This document shows, in pieces, positions 43,616-52,236 of a DNA stretch of 64,000 nt. The notes below the pieces were generated by a model that was not told where the DNA came from, did no database searches, and saw only the letters and a list, made by a program, of their open reading frames with translations. The position numbers and the translations under genes were made by a program. Within the stretch, counting starts at the first letter, position 1; every line of letters starts with the position of its first letter. The stretch is from an uncultured Prevotellaceae bacterium (GTDB lineage: Bacteria > Bacteroidota > Bacteroidia > Bacteroidales > Bacteroidaceae), in NCBI GenBank assembly GCA_902799765.1, contig CADCBZ010000012.1, forward strand, positions 1 through 64,000, given 5' to 3'.

Positions 43616-43697
43616 GTGCTATTTGAGCAATCAATCATCATTTTTTTGATAGATTGCGTGCGATGATAGTCGATTTTTGATATAAGTCAATGCAGTG

Positions 43698-44384
43698 TTA
43701 GTCGATGAATACAACTTTGCTGGGATCGCGTGGTTTGGCCTCTGGTGTCTCGTCAGGATAGCCGACGGCAATAATGTAGTTGATCTTATAATCAATGGGG
43801 ATACATAGTGCTTCGCGGAAGAACTCGATCTTGGGATTGGTCTGGATGAAACGCACGATACCTCCGAGACAGCAGGTACCGAGACCAATCGACTGAGCTG
43901 CCAACATGATGTTCTGACCTAGCATACCTGCATCGATCTCACCTCCGCCATTCGCAGGCGTACATATTAAAATAATATTTGGCGCGTTGCGGAACATGTT
44001 TTTGAAATTCCTATCGCGAAGTATCTGTCTGGCGAACTCTTTCTTGAATACCTCGTTCACCTGAGCAAGTAGCTCCTGGTTCTCTACCACACGAATCTGC
44101 CAAGGCTGGCGGTTGCTGCCACTGGGAGCGTTGATACCACACTTGACAATAGCCGCCAGTTTTTCATGTTCTACCGGTTTGTCGATATAACTACGAATAG
44201 AGCGACGGGACATAATGGTGTTAATGACAGGATTCTCGAGCTGGAAATCTTTAATTAACACTGAATCGACCATCGTTGGATTGTCCGTTGTTGAGTTATC
44301 AAACAAGAGGTCGTACGCATCCTGTGCCATGGCATTGCAGGCACAGAAGGCTGTCAAGCAGCAAGTCAATAATAGTTTTCTCAT
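43698..44384 (-). CDS. Exported nitroreductase-family flavoprotein
   Basis: The 228-residue protein has a hydrophobic signal (RKLLLTCCLTAFCACNAMAQ), unusual for a nitroreductase, and then a standard FMN-binding nitroreductase fold. IMSRRSIRSYIDKPVEHEKLAAIVKCGINAPSGSNRQPWQIRVVEN holds the FMN-phosphate Arg/Ser residues. Later come AGMLGQNIMLAAQSIGLGTCCLGGI and ALCIPIDYKINYIIAVGYPDETP. It probably reduces quinones, flavins or nitro compounds in the periplasm. The cytochrome or flavin partner is not visible. It is divergent from the HD gene. Confidence 0.88.
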   Translation of the reverse strand: MRKLLLTCCLTAFCACNAMAQDAYDLLFDNSTTDNPTMVDSVLIKDFQLENPVINTIMSRRSIRSYIDKPVEHEKLAAIVKCGINAPSGSNRQPWQIRVVENQELLAQVNEVFKKEFARQILRDRNFKNMFRNAPNIILICTPANGGGEIDAGMLGQNIMLAAQSIGLGTCCLGGIVRFIQTNPKIEFFREALCIPIDYKINYIIAVGYPDETPEAKPRDPSKVVFID

Positions 44385-44454
44385 TTGCCTTTTGTTGGAT
44401 TTTTTATAGGGTTATTGTTGTCTTGTTCTTTTATTTTATATGATAAATCTGCTG

Positions 44455-44513
44455 CAAAGATACAATTTTTTGCGGATGAATCGCACATATTCGGCTTTTT
44501 TTTTATAATTTTG
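44455..44513. promoter_or_regulatory. Divergent promoters for nitroreductase and HD-domain genes
   Basis: TATCTTTG on the minus strand (44455-44462) faces the nitroreductase. TAATTTTG on the plus strand (44506-44513) faces the HD gene. Confidence 0.55.
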
Positions 44514-44536
44514 CAGGCAGAAAATGAATATTGACA

Positions 44537-45193
44537 ATGGATAAGGAAGAATATCAGTCTTACCTGGTGAAATATGCCAGTCAGATAGAGCATTTCCGAC
44601 AGTCGGCACACGATCTCCATCAGAGTGTGAATCAGACGTATGCAGGCATCCTGCCATACGGTTTCCACCTTGACATGGTGGTGGAGGGCGTCAGGAATTA
44701 CGGTTATCTGGTGTGTGTCAGAGAGGAAGATGTACTGCCGCTGTTCTTTGCCGCTTATTATCACGACAGCATCGAAGATGCCCGTCTGACGTACAACGAT
44801 GTGTTGCGTCTGGCGAGGAACGAGATGACGGAGGAGCAGGCGTTAATGGCTACGGAGATCGTGTATGCCCTTACCAATGATAAGGGACGGACCCGAGCTG
44901 AAAGGGCAGGGGAGAAGTATTATCAGGGTATCCGTGAGACCCCCTATGCCCCGTTTGTGAAGCTCTGCGACCGTCTCGCCAATATCACGTATTCATGTAC
45001 TGGCGAAGGCAATAAGGGCACCAGGATGAAGGAGGTGTATAAGGGTGAGATGCCGCACTTCCTGCCTGCCATCAATCCCCACAGCGACGATCCGCGTTTC
45101 GCAGTGCCCGTAGAAGTTGTTGAGGCACTGGCAGAGATCCTGATCGAAGAGGTGGATAAGGAAGAGATCCAACGCCAATGGGGAGAGCTTTGA
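44537..45193 (+). CDS. HD-domain phosphohydrolase
   Basis: The 218-residue protein starts at ATG 44537. The HD core shows FFAAYYHDSIEDAR (His-Asp) and later VKLCDRLANITYS, the pattern of SpoT-type hydrolase domains, but no synthetase, TGS or ACT domain follows. It is probably a small-alarmone or nucleotide hydrolase; substrate unknown. It lies 51 bp before the dehydratase-like gene and may share its transcript, though a role in lipid synthesis is not implied by sequence. Confidence 0.75.
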   Translation: MDKEEYQSYLVKYASQIEHFRQSAHDLHQSVNQTYAGILPYGFHLDMVVEGVRNYGYLVCVREEDVLPLFFAAYYHDSIEDARLTYNDVLRLARNEMTEEQALMATEIVYALTNDKGRTRAERAGEKYYQGIRETPYAPFVKLCDRLANITYSCTGEGNKGTRMKEVYKGEMPHFLPAINPHSDDPRFAVPVEVVEALAEILIEEVDKEEIQRQWGEL

Positions 45194-45244
45194 TGCAAAG
45201 CAAAATAAAGAAATAACCAAATAAAGGAAAGAATAGAAATAATC

Positions 45245-45679
45245 ATGGAGTTAGAAAAGATTGAAATGACCTCCCTTATTCCTCAGCGCCCGCCATTTAT
45301 GATGGTGGATAGGATCCTGAGTTGTGATGATAGCGATGCTGTGACGGAGTTTATGGTGAGGCAGGATAATATCTTGTTGGACGAGAACAAACTCTCGTCG
45401 GCTGGTATCGTGGAGAATATGGCACAGTCGTGTGCTGCCAGAATGGGTTGTGTGAACTTACTGCACAACAGGCCTATCAAGTTAGGTTATATCGGAGAGA
45501 TTAAGAATTTGAAGATTTACCGTCAGCCGCTGCTGGATGAACGTCTGACTACTGAGGTGCATATTCTGATTGATGTGTTAGATATGACACTGGCGAGTGT
45601 ATGTACCAAAGTGGGGGAGGAGGTTATTGCAGAGGCCCGTATGAAACTTGCCTCTACTAATATTGAGGCAGAAGGATAA
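45245..45679 (+). CDS. Hotdog 3-hydroxyacyl-ACP dehydratase-like protein
   Basis: The 144-residue hotdog-fold protein has LIPQRPPFMMVDRILSC near the N-terminus, as in FabZ/ApeP-type dehydratases, where His/Asp or variants are catalytic, and GIVENMAQSCAARMG in the central helix. The FabZ HFPG is not seen, matching the aryl-polyene ApeI/ApeP-like branch. It should dehydrate ACP-bound 3-hydroxyacyl chains. It starts the first arm of the polyene-type cluster, 25 bp before the ACP. Confidence 0.8.
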   Translation: MELEKIEMTSLIPQRPPFMMVDRILSCDDSDAVTEFMVRQDNILLDENKLSSAGIVENMAQSCAARMGCVNLLHNRPIKLGYIGEIKNLKIYRQPLLDERLTTEVHILIDVLDMTLASVCTKVGEEVIAEARMKLASTNIEAEG

Positions 45680-45704
45680 TAACATTTTAAAACAAAGAAA
45701 AGAA

Positions 45705-45965
45705 ATGGAAGCTTTATTGTTGGAAGTTAAGAAAGAAATTATCGAAGCGCTTAACTTGGAAGATATGACACCTGAGGATCTGGATGAGGATGCGCCTCTG
45801 TTCGGTGCCGATGGTCTGGGATTGGATTCTATTGATGCCTTGGAGTTGATTGTGCTCTTAGAGAAAAAATATGGTATCAAACTGCAGGATCCCAAGGACG
45901 GTAAGAAGGTGTTTGTGTCTGTCAGAGTGATGGCAGATTATATTCAGGCTAACCGTACTAAATAA
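45705..45965 (+). CDS. Acyl carrier protein
   Basis: The 86-residue ACP has the 4'-phosphopantetheine site Ser42 in GLGLDSIDALELIV, and acidic helices typical of carriers. Start ATG 45705 follows AAAGAAAAGAA. It lies one base before the ketosynthase start, so the three genes form a tight unit. It is clearly distinct from the second ACP at 63378. It would carry the growing polyene chain. Confidence 0.9.
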   Translation: MEALLLEVKKEIIEALNLEDMTPEDLDEDAPLFGADGLGLDSIDALELIVLLEKKYGIKLQDPKDGKKVFVSVRVMADYIQANRTK

Positions 45966-45966
45966 G

Positions 45967-47169
45967 ATGATTTTGGAGCCGATTTATATAACAGGAGCTG
46001 GTGTTGTCTCAGCGATTGGCATAGGAAAAGCCGAGACGTTGGCGTCGCTTCAGGACAATCGGTCGGGTATCCGTTTCATCAGGTATCTGAAGTCAACTCA
46101 TACTGACTTGCCTGTAGGTGAGGTACAATTGAGTAACGACGAGATGGCTCAGCGACTTGGTTTAGGGGATAGCCAGAGCTATACCCGTACCTCCCTGATT
46201 GGAAAACTCGCCCTCAAGGAAGCCCTGCACGACGCCCACCTTGATGGACAGTCTTTGGATGAAGTGCATTTTATCTCGGGTACGACCGTTGGTGGGATGG
46301 AGCGAAGAGAACAGGTGCATGCCCAAGAGTCTAATTGTGGACAGGAAATTGCTGAGATTGCCACGTATAACTGTGCGTCGTGTACGGAGATGATAGCAGA
46401 AGGTCTTGGCGATTTCGCTTCGATGGCGACACTCTCTACGGCGTGTTCATCAGCCACCAATGCCATCATCACAGGAGCGAATATGTTGCGCTGTGGTCTG
46501 GCGGATATCGTGGTGGTAGGTGGTGCAGAGTGCCTGTCGCTTTTCCATCTGAATGGCTTTAATGCGTTGATGATCTTGGATCACGAACCCTGCAGACCCT
46601 TTGACAGGGATCGGGCAGGCTTGAACCTCGGAGAGGGTGCTGCCTATCTGGTGATGGAGACTGCGGCATCGGTACAGCAGCGCGGTCTGCAACCTAAGTT
46701 TGTGCTGAGTGGCTATGCCAATAGGTGTGACGCGTTCCACCAGACCGCCTCCTCGCCAGAGGGAGAAGGGGCTTATCTGGCGATGACAGCCGCTTTAGAG
46801 ACAGCAGGTCTGAAACCAGAGGATATCCAGTATATCAATGCCCACGGAACGGGTACGCCCAACAACGACGAGTCGGAGAGTCAGGCGATCATCCGTGTCT
46901 TCGGTGAGCATTATCCTCCGGTATCCTCTACCAAGTCGTTTACAGGTCACACCACCAGCGCATCGGGTAGTATTGAGGCCGTGTTCTGTCTCTTGGCTCT
47001 TGAACACCAGTTTTTACCGAAGAATATCAATTGGAAAACGCCGATGGAACAGGGTATCCTGCCTGTTACAGGACAGGTGGCGCATCCACGGATCCAGCAT
47101 GTCCTTAGTAATGCGTTCGGTTTTGGCGGCAATGATTCCTCATTGATCTTCTCTAAAGTGAATGAATGA
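45967..47169 (+). CDS. Beta-ketoacyl-ACP synthase, FabF-like, catalytically complete
   Basis: The 400-residue ketosynthase has the full Cys-His-His triad: Cys160 in STACSSATNAI, His293 in INAHGTGTPNNDESES and His328 in KSFTGHTTSASG. IYITGAGVVSAIGIG and SNAFGFGGNDSSLIF begin and end a normal KAS fold. It should extend the chain with malonyl-ACP. It overlaps the next, cysteine-less KAS by 4 bp, a KS/chain-length-factor pairing as in type II polyketide and aryl-polyene systems. Confidence 0.93.
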   Translation: MILEPIYITGAGVVSAIGIGKAETLASLQDNRSGIRFIRYLKSTHTDLPVGEVQLSNDEMAQRLGLGDSQSYTRTSLIGKLALKEALHDAHLDGQSLDEVHFISGTTVGGMERREQVHAQESNCGQEIAEIATYNCASCTEMIAEGLGDFASMATLSTACSSATNAIITGANMLRCGLADIVVVGGAECLSLFHLNGFNALMILDHEPCRPFDRDRAGLNLGEGAAYLVMETAASVQQRGLQPKFVLSGYANRCDAFHQTASSPEGEGAYLAMTAALETAGLKPEDIQYINAHGTGTPNNDESESQAIIRVFGEHYPPVSSTKSFTGHTTSASGSIEAVFCLLALEHQFLPKNINWKTPMEQGILPVTGQVAHPRIQHVLSNAFGFGGNDSSLIFSKVNE

Positions 47170-48152
47170 TGGGAAAAGTATATATCCAAGCAGCAGAACA
47201 GATATCTATCCAAACCCCACTCTCTGAGGAGTGGATGGAGCAGCCGATAGTGTATCACGAGCCTTTTGTGAAAGCTGTGAACCCTGCGTTCCGTGAGTAT
47301 ATTGCCCCCAATGAGGCACGACGAATGGGTAACATCATGAAACGTGCTATCGTGACCTCGTTGAAAGTGCTGAAGGAGACGGGCATCAACCATCCTGATG
47401 CTATTATTACGGGTACGAGTATCGGCAGCCTGAACTATACGGAAAAGTTTTTGGATGACCTGGTGGAGAACGGTGAGGAGTCGTTGAGTCCCACCTATTT
47501 CATGCAGACCACACATAACACCGTGAGTTCGACGATTAGCATCTTTACAGCTACCCACAGCTATAACACCACCTATTCGCATGGTGGCATCAGCTTCGAG
47601 CTGGCTTTGAAGGATGCCTGGATGCAGCTCAATTTAGGACAGATCTCCAACGCACTTGTGGGTGGGCATGATGAGATGGTTGAGTCGTATTACGAGTTGC
47701 TTCGTAAGACGGGTTATGTGGGTGTAGAAGGTATGGTGCCCTGTGGTGAGTGTGCCATGTCGATGATGCTCAACAAGCAGGTCTCGCCAGATAACCTCTG
47801 TGAGTTGGCTGGTGTCAGCGTCTTCCGCACGAAGTCGGTCCAGAACATCCGTAAACAACTGGAAGCGCTGGTAGAGAAAGCCAATATCAAAGTTGAGGCT
47901 ATCCAGACGGTGATAACGGGAGTGAACGGGAATCCTGAAAACGATCGACTGTATCAGCCCGTGTTGGACGAGCTCTTTCCGCAGGTGGAGCATCTGCAAT
48001 ATAAACAATTGTTCGGTGAGAACTATACGGTATCAGCTTTAGGGTTGTATGCTGCTGCCCACCTGATGAAGAAACAAGGCATGCCAGTGATGCTGTTTGT
48101 GAACTGCACCACGAATTGCGATTGTGCGTTAATACTCTTAAAAGGAATATGA
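47166..48152 (+). CDS. Ketosynthase-like partner without active-site Cys (chain-length-factor type)
   Basis: The 328-residue protein is KAS-like (NEARRMGNIMKRAIVTSLKVL, ITGTSIGSLNYTEKFL, THNTVSSTISIFTATHSYNTTYSHGGISFELAL) but has YSHGG where the nucleophile Cys should be, and lacks the HGTGT and GH motifs. It is therefore a chain-length factor or inactive partner of the upstream KS. It overlaps both neighbours with ATGA (47166-47169 and 48149-48152), supporting stoichiometric synthesis. Confidence 0.85.
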   Translation: MMGKVYIQAAEQISIQTPLSEEWMEQPIVYHEPFVKAVNPAFREYIAPNEARRMGNIMKRAIVTSLKVLKETGINHPDAIITGTSIGSLNYTEKFLDDLVENGEESLSPTYFMQTTHNTVSSTISIFTATHSYNTTYSHGGISFELALKDAWMQLNLGQISNALVGGHDEMVESYYELLRKTGYVGVEGMVPCGECAMSMMLNKQVSPDNLCELAGVSVFRTKSVQNIRKQLEALVEKANIKVEAIQTVITGVNGNPENDRLYQPVLDELFPQVEHLQYKQLFGENYTVSALGLYAAAHLMKKQGMPVMLFVNCTTNCDCALILLKGI

Positions 48153-48505
48153 TTCTGAAGTTATTACCTATATCGCTCTTGCAGTGTATGCTCCTGACGG
48201 GTGGACAGGTGCTGATGAAGTTCGGACTCCAGAAGGCAGGTGACTTCTCCTTCTCATGGGGTTACTTCGGCAGACTGCTGATTAACTGGCAGTTTATCTG
48301 TTGTGGTATCTGTTTTGCCATCGGTTCCGTGCTTTGGATGTATATCATCAAGAACTTCCCTCTTAATATGGCTTACCCGATGGTGAGTCTGAGTTATGTG
48401 ATGGGCATGTTTGCTGCGATGATTTTCTTTCATGAGCAGATCCCGATGATCAGATGGATAGGCGTATTCCTGATACTGTCTGGATGCGTGCTTATAGCGA
48501 AATAG
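48149..48505 (+). CDS. Small four-helix DMT/SMR-type membrane protein
   Basis: The 118-residue protein from ATG 48149 has four hydrophobic helices, with GGQVLMKFGLQKAG in the first, resembling EamA/EmrE-like small multidrug-resistance transporters. The conserved Glu of EmrE helix 1 is not apparent. It sits inside a lipid-synthesis cluster between a ketosynthase partner and a LolA-like gene. It may help move precursors or lipids across the inner membrane, which is inference. Confidence 0.75.
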   Translation: MILKLLPISLLQCMLLTGGQVLMKFGLQKAGDFSFSWGYFGRLLINWQFICCGICFAIGSVLWMYIIKNFPLNMAYPMVSLSYVMGMFAAMIFFHEQIPMIRWIGVFLILSGCVLIAK

Positions 48506-48522
48506 TTATTAAATGTAGAGAT

Positions 48523-49155
48523 ATGTTGAGATCGTTTTTCATACTATTGACGTGTCTGTCTGCTCTATCGGTGATGGGACAGACTAAACTCACGAGTGAG
48601 CAAGAAAAGCAGGTTTTGGCGAAGATGGAACAGTCGTCGAATGCACTGCATTCGCTGCAGTGTGACTTCGTGCAGTCTAAGCGGATGAAGCTCCTGAGTA
48701 AGGAGATGCAGTCGAAGGGTGTTCTGTATTTCAAGAAGCCGGATAAGATCAGATGGCAATATACGACACCTTATGACTATACGTTTATCATGAACGGCGA
48801 TAAGGTGCAGATCAAGTCGGCAAAGAAGACGAAGAATATCGATATTCAGGGTAATAAGATCTTTCGTCAGATCACGACAATCATCCTGAATACCATTACT
48901 GGTGGCGGTATCAAGAACTCGGCTGACTTTGATGTGACGTTATACAAACAGGATGATGTGTATTTCGCCAAGATGTTGCCGAAGAAGAAAGAGGTGAAAC
49001 AGGTATATGCTGCCATTGAGGTGTATTTCAATCCTGCACTGACAATGGTGGAGACCATCAAGATGATAGAGAAGTCGGGTGAATATACCCTGGTCAAACT
49101 GCTGTCTCCCAAAGTGAATACAAATATTAATGAGAGCTTCTTTAAGGTTAATTAG
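48523..49155 (+). CDS. LolA-like outer-membrane lipoprotein carrier
   Basis: Start ATG 48523 gives 210 residues with signal LRSFFILLTCLSALSVMGQ and LolA features: LHSLQCDFVQSKRMKLLSKEMQSKGVLYFKKPDKIRWQYTTPYDYTFIMNGDKV, half-barrel strands typical of LolA/LolB. In aryl-polyene clusters a LolA-like protein moves lipidated product to the outer membrane. The 3' end overlaps the next gene by 26 bp. Confidence 0.88.
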   Translation: MLRSFFILLTCLSALSVMGQTKLTSEQEKQVLAKMEQSSNALHSLQCDFVQSKRMKLLSKEMQSKGVLYFKKPDKIRWQYTTPYDYTFIMNGDKVQIKSAKKTKNIDIQGNKIFRQITTIILNTITGGGIKNSADFDVTLYKQDDVYFAKMLPKKKEVKQVYAAIEVYFNPALTMVETIKMIEKSGEYTLVKLLSPKVNTNINESFFKVN

Positions 49156-49621
49156 TCTGTTACTACTGCTCTTCCAGTTGCCATGTATAGCTCAGGAGGA
49201 GATCGTTTTGGCTGACTCTGTTGTAGTTGACACTGTTGTCACAGATACTACAAAGATCAGGCAGTATGATCTGTTGTTGGAGGTTGGAACACAACAACTC
49301 TCTGGTATCTGTATGATGAAGATGAAATCGCCGACGGAGATTATTGGCACTGTCATCAATGAATTCGGACTGACAGCCTTTGATTTCGAGTACAACGGAA
49401 AGAAGACGAAGCTTTCTAATTTACCTCCGTTTTTAGACAAATGGTACATCCGCAAGGTACTGCAGGCAGATATGTCGTTCTTTTTTTCTAAACTACCTTT
49501 GCAACTGGATGCGTTGAAGCGAAGCAGGCAGATTACTTTCTCGCCTGATGGTGAAGTCAACCTGATTAACATCCGATTTAAGATAAAATATACATTTACT
49601 CCAATTAAAGACGAAATATGA
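49130..49621 (+). CDS. Exported beta-rich protein of the polyene cluster
   Basis: The 163-residue protein has a Leu-rich signal (LRLISLLLLLFQLPCIAQ) and then EVGTQQLSGICMMKMKSPTEIIGTVINEFGLTAFDFEYNGKKTKLSNL. This recalls the small outer-membrane lipoprotein (DUF3261/ApeG-like) paired with LolA in aryl-polyene clusters, but I see no clear lipobox. Overlaps with both neighbours (26 bp and ATGA) show coupling. Role in product localisation is inferred. Confidence 0.7.
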   Translation: MRASLRLISLLLLLFQLPCIAQEEIVLADSVVVDTVVTDTTKIRQYDLLLEVGTQQLSGICMMKMKSPTEIIGTVINEFGLTAFDFEYNGKKTKLSNLPPFLDKWYIRKVLQADMSFFFSKLPLQLDALKRSRQITFSPDGEVNLINIRFKIKYTFTPIKDEI

Positions 49622-49989
49622 AACTGATCAACGATTTTTTCGAAGTGGTTTCCACGAAACAGTGTGAAGACAGTTACCAGTGTCAAGTGAAGTTCAATCC
49701 TGAGCATCGCATTTATAAAGCCCATTTCCCAGGTAACCCTGTGACACCGGGTGTCTGCCTGATGCAGATGGGCGAGGAGATGCTAGAAGATAAATATGGG
49801 AAACAGTTGCAACTGACTGTCGTGAAGACCATCCGGTTCAATAAGATTGTAGGACCGAATGATACGCCAGTCTATACCTTTACGAAAGAGGTGTTGAATC
49901 AGGATGTGTTGAGTGTGGATGTCGCCGTCTCTGACGAGGCGGGTGAGTCAGTGAAGATGTCGCTACAGTATCAGGTGTTGGAAGCATGA
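49618..49989 (+). CDS. FabA/FabZ-like hotdog dehydratase
   Basis: The 123-residue protein has HRIYKAHFPGNPVTPGVCLMQMGEEML, the FabZ/FabA signature with catalytic His in AHFPGNP, followed by VVKTIRFNKIVGPNDTP. It is a second hotdog dehydratase in the cluster and, unlike that at 45245, has the canonical motif. It overlaps neighbours by 4 bp on both sides. It should form the double bonds of a conjugated polyene. Confidence 0.85.
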   Translation: MKLINDFFEVVSTKQCEDSYQCQVKFNPEHRIYKAHFPGNPVTPGVCLMQMGEEMLEDKYGKQLQLTVVKTIRFNKIVGPNDTPVYTFTKEVLNQDVLSVDVAVSDEAGESVKMSLQYQVLEA

Positions 49990-50393
49990 AAGTAGAAGAT
50001 GTTCCCCAAGATTTGAAGTTTACTGAGGGTACCCCTGTGCGGCACCCGATTTATGCCGTTGATAGTGAAGGAAAATACCAGATGGTAAACAGTGTGGGCT
50101 GGGAGGCTAAGAATGAAGCCATCCAGTGGCAACTTGACGCCGTCCAGGAAGAGTGTGATGAAGTGTTGGAACGTATCAAGAAAGGTGAGTCCACACTTCT
50201 GGAGTATTATGCTGTCAAGAATCTGATGACGGTAGAGTTGTTAGCCCACTATGCCGATATCCCCAAGCGTAAGGTTCGCAAGCACATGTCTGATCCTGAG
50301 GCTTTTGCCAATCTTGATGAGAAGACTCTCAGTGCTTATGCAGAAGCCCTCCGAATGACAGTAGAAGAACTAAAAACATTCCCTGAAAAATAA
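49986..50393 (+). CDS. Conserved-looking cluster protein with helix-turn-helix-like C-terminus
   Basis: The 135-residue soluble protein has no signal peptide. Residues about 72-135 (MTVELLAHYADIPKRKVRKHMSDPEAFANLDEKTLSAYAEALRMTVEELKTF) look like a HTH of the lambda-repressor sort: ELLAHYADIPKRKVRKHM. The first half is acidic and lacks a known motif. It is translationally coupled to the dehydratase (ATGA overlap) and 5 bp before the BtrH gene, so it is part of the operon. Its role is unknown; possibly a regulator or adaptor. Confidence 0.65.
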   Translation: MKVEDVPQDLKFTEGTPVRHPIYAVDSEGKYQMVNSVGWEAKNEAIQWQLDAVQEECDEVLERIKKGESTLLEYYAVKNLMTVELLAHYADIPKRKVRKHMSDPEAFANLDEKTLSAYAEALRMTVEELKTFPEK

Positions 50394-50398
50394 GAAGG

Positions 50399-51430
50399 AT
50401 GGAATTGCAATTACAACATAAGCCTGCGGCCCATTGTGAGAATGGAACGATCTCTAATCTGTTGAGATATTATGGCGTAGAAGTGTCAGAACCCATGGCC
50501 TTTGGCTTGTCCAGTGGTCTGTTCTTTGTGCATTTGCCCTTCGTGAAAGCGGGTGGTATGCCGATGACAGCATTCCGCACTTTCCCAGGTTTACTCTTTA
50601 AGCGTATCACCAAACTGTTTGGTATCAAGTCTGAGATGCGTCGTTTCCTGAGTAAGGACCGTGCGATGAAGAAGTTGGACGAGGTGCTGCTAGGCCAGAA
50701 GACCCCAGTAGGCTGTGTGGTTGGTATCTATTACCTGCCGTATTATCCGATTGAGTATCGTGTGCACTTTAATGGTCACAATATCTGTATTGTAGGAAAA
50801 GATGAAGAGACAGGTGTGTATAGTGTACTGGATCCCGTCACGATCGAGAAAGTGACACTTAGCACAAAGGATCTGAAGAAGGTGCGTTTCACCAAGGGCA
50901 CCTATCCCTTGATGGGACAAATGTATTGGATCAAGCAGATGCCGGAGGTGATACCCGATTTGAAACCGCTAATCCTGAAAGCCATTAAGAAGAACTGTAA
51001 GCATATGGCCTTCCAGCCTAAATTCATACCTTTCGCAGGTACGAACGGTATCATCTATCTGTCGAAGAAGATCAGGACTTGGGAGAAGACCATGGGTCAA
51101 AAGAAGGCATTGCTGAATCTGGCGCAGATCATCCGTATGTTGGAAGAGACAGGTACTGGCGGAGCCGGTTTCCGTTATGTGTACGGTGCGTTCCTTCAGG
51201 AGGCGGCGGAAAAGACGGGACTGGACTTCATGAACAACTATTCTGCTGAGATGACGCAGATCGGCGACAAGTGGAGAGAGTTCTCCTATCAGTCATCGAA
51301 AATGTTGAAGAAGCGTAATGACGAGGGTCTGACATTTGATGATCTGGGTGATATGCTCGAGAAACTCGGTGAGACTGAAAGAGACTTCTTCAGAAGACTG
51401 TATGTGGATATAGATCGTTGCTCAGAATGA
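50399..51430 (+). CDS. BtrH N-terminal-domain protein (putative ACP-dependent acyltransferase)
   Basis: The 343-residue protein starts HKPAAHCENGTISNLLRYYGVEVSEPMAFGLSSGLFFVHLPF, matching the BtrH/C39-like N-terminus where CE(N/T/S)G contains the nucleophilic Cys. HFNGHNICIVGKDEETGVYSVLDPV gives the His. BtrH transfers an acyl group from ACP in butirosin synthesis, so this one may off-load the polyene chain. A C-terminal helical DUF4872-like region follows. It overlaps the alpha/beta hydrolase by 4 bp. Confidence 0.82.
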   Translation: MELQLQHKPAAHCENGTISNLLRYYGVEVSEPMAFGLSSGLFFVHLPFVKAGGMPMTAFRTFPGLLFKRITKLFGIKSEMRRFLSKDRAMKKLDEVLLGQKTPVGCVVGIYYLPYYPIEYRVHFNGHNICIVGKDEETGVYSVLDPVTIEKVTLSTKDLKKVRFTKGTYPLMGQMYWIKQMPEVIPDLKPLILKAIKKNCKHMAFQPKFIPFAGTNGIIYLSKKIRTWEKTMGQKKALLNLAQIIRMLEETGTGGAGFRYVYGAFLQEAAEKTGLDFMNNYSAEMTQIGDKWREFSYQSSKMLKKRNDEGLTFDDLGDMLEKLGETERDFFRRLYVDIDRCSE

Positions 51431-52236
51431 AACATAGGTTCATAGTCGCACTCATTATTCTGCTGGTAGGTATCTCTTCGTATGCCTATCGGTTCAGGGC
51501 TTTCATCCCCAAGGAGAATCCCACGGGGACAGGCGTGATCGTCTGTCCTGGTGGCAGTTATTTCTGGTTGGATAAGCAGGGTGAGGGCGACGAGGTGGCA
51601 CAATGGCTTTGTGATAATGGTATCGCTGCCTTTGTGGTAGAGTACAGTCATGGGGGCTGGGCATCGTTCACCTTCCATGTGTATCTGAAAAAGCGACGTT
51701 TTCCAGAAGGCTTTAACGATTTGTGCAAGGCGCTCGATCATGTGAGAAGTCATGCTGCAGAATATGGGGTCAGGACGGATCGTATCGGGTGTATGGGGTT
51801 CTCTGCAGGTGGCCATCTGGTGATGCATGCTACAGAGCAGTTGGCTGGAACCTCTCAGGCACCTTATTTCGTGGCACCGATGTATCCTGTAGTCTCTATG
51901 ACGCATCCTGCAACACACAAACGTTCCCGTCGTGGACTGTTGGGTGGTTCTCCTACTGGGGAGATGATGGATTCGTTATCAGTAGAGCGACATGTGCCAG
52001 TCAACTGTCCGCCTGTGTTCCTGATGAACTGCGACGACGATCCTGTGGTGGATCCGCGTAATGCCATCCTTTTGGATTCCGCGTTAACGAGTCAGCATAT
52101 CCCTCATCAGTACGAGCACTACCATACGGGTGGACACGGATTCGGGGTTTCAGAGAAGAAAACAACAAAAGAAGCCATCGGTTGGAAAGAACAATTTCTG
52201 AAGTGGCTGGAGGATTTAGTCAATAATCAATTGTAA
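51427..52236 (+). CDS. Exported alpha/beta hydrolase (esterase-like)
   Basis: The 269-residue protein from ATG 51427 has a signal segment (FIVALIILLVGISSYA) and an alpha/beta hydrolase fold: VIVCPGGSYFWL (oxyanion), GCMGFSAGGHLVMH with nucleophile Ser in GFSAGG, DDDPVVDPRNA with Asp and GGHGFG with His. The closest type is the acetyl-esterase/xylan-esterase-like family. In the cluster it may cleave or transfer acyl groups, but a carbohydrate role cannot be excluded. The stop and next start share TAATG. Confidence 0.8.
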   Translation: MKHRFIVALIILLVGISSYAYRFRAFIPKENPTGTGVIVCPGGSYFWLDKQGEGDEVAQWLCDNGIAAFVVEYSHGGWASFTFHVYLKKRRFPEGFNDLCKALDHVRSHAAEYGVRTDRIGCMGFSAGGHLVMHATEQLAGTSQAPYFVAPMYPVVSMTHPATHKRSRRGLLGGSPTGEMMDSLSVERHVPVNCPPVFLMNCDDDPVVDPRNAILLDSALTSQHIPHQYEHYHTGGHGFGVSEKKTTKEAIGWKEQFLKWLEDLVNNQL

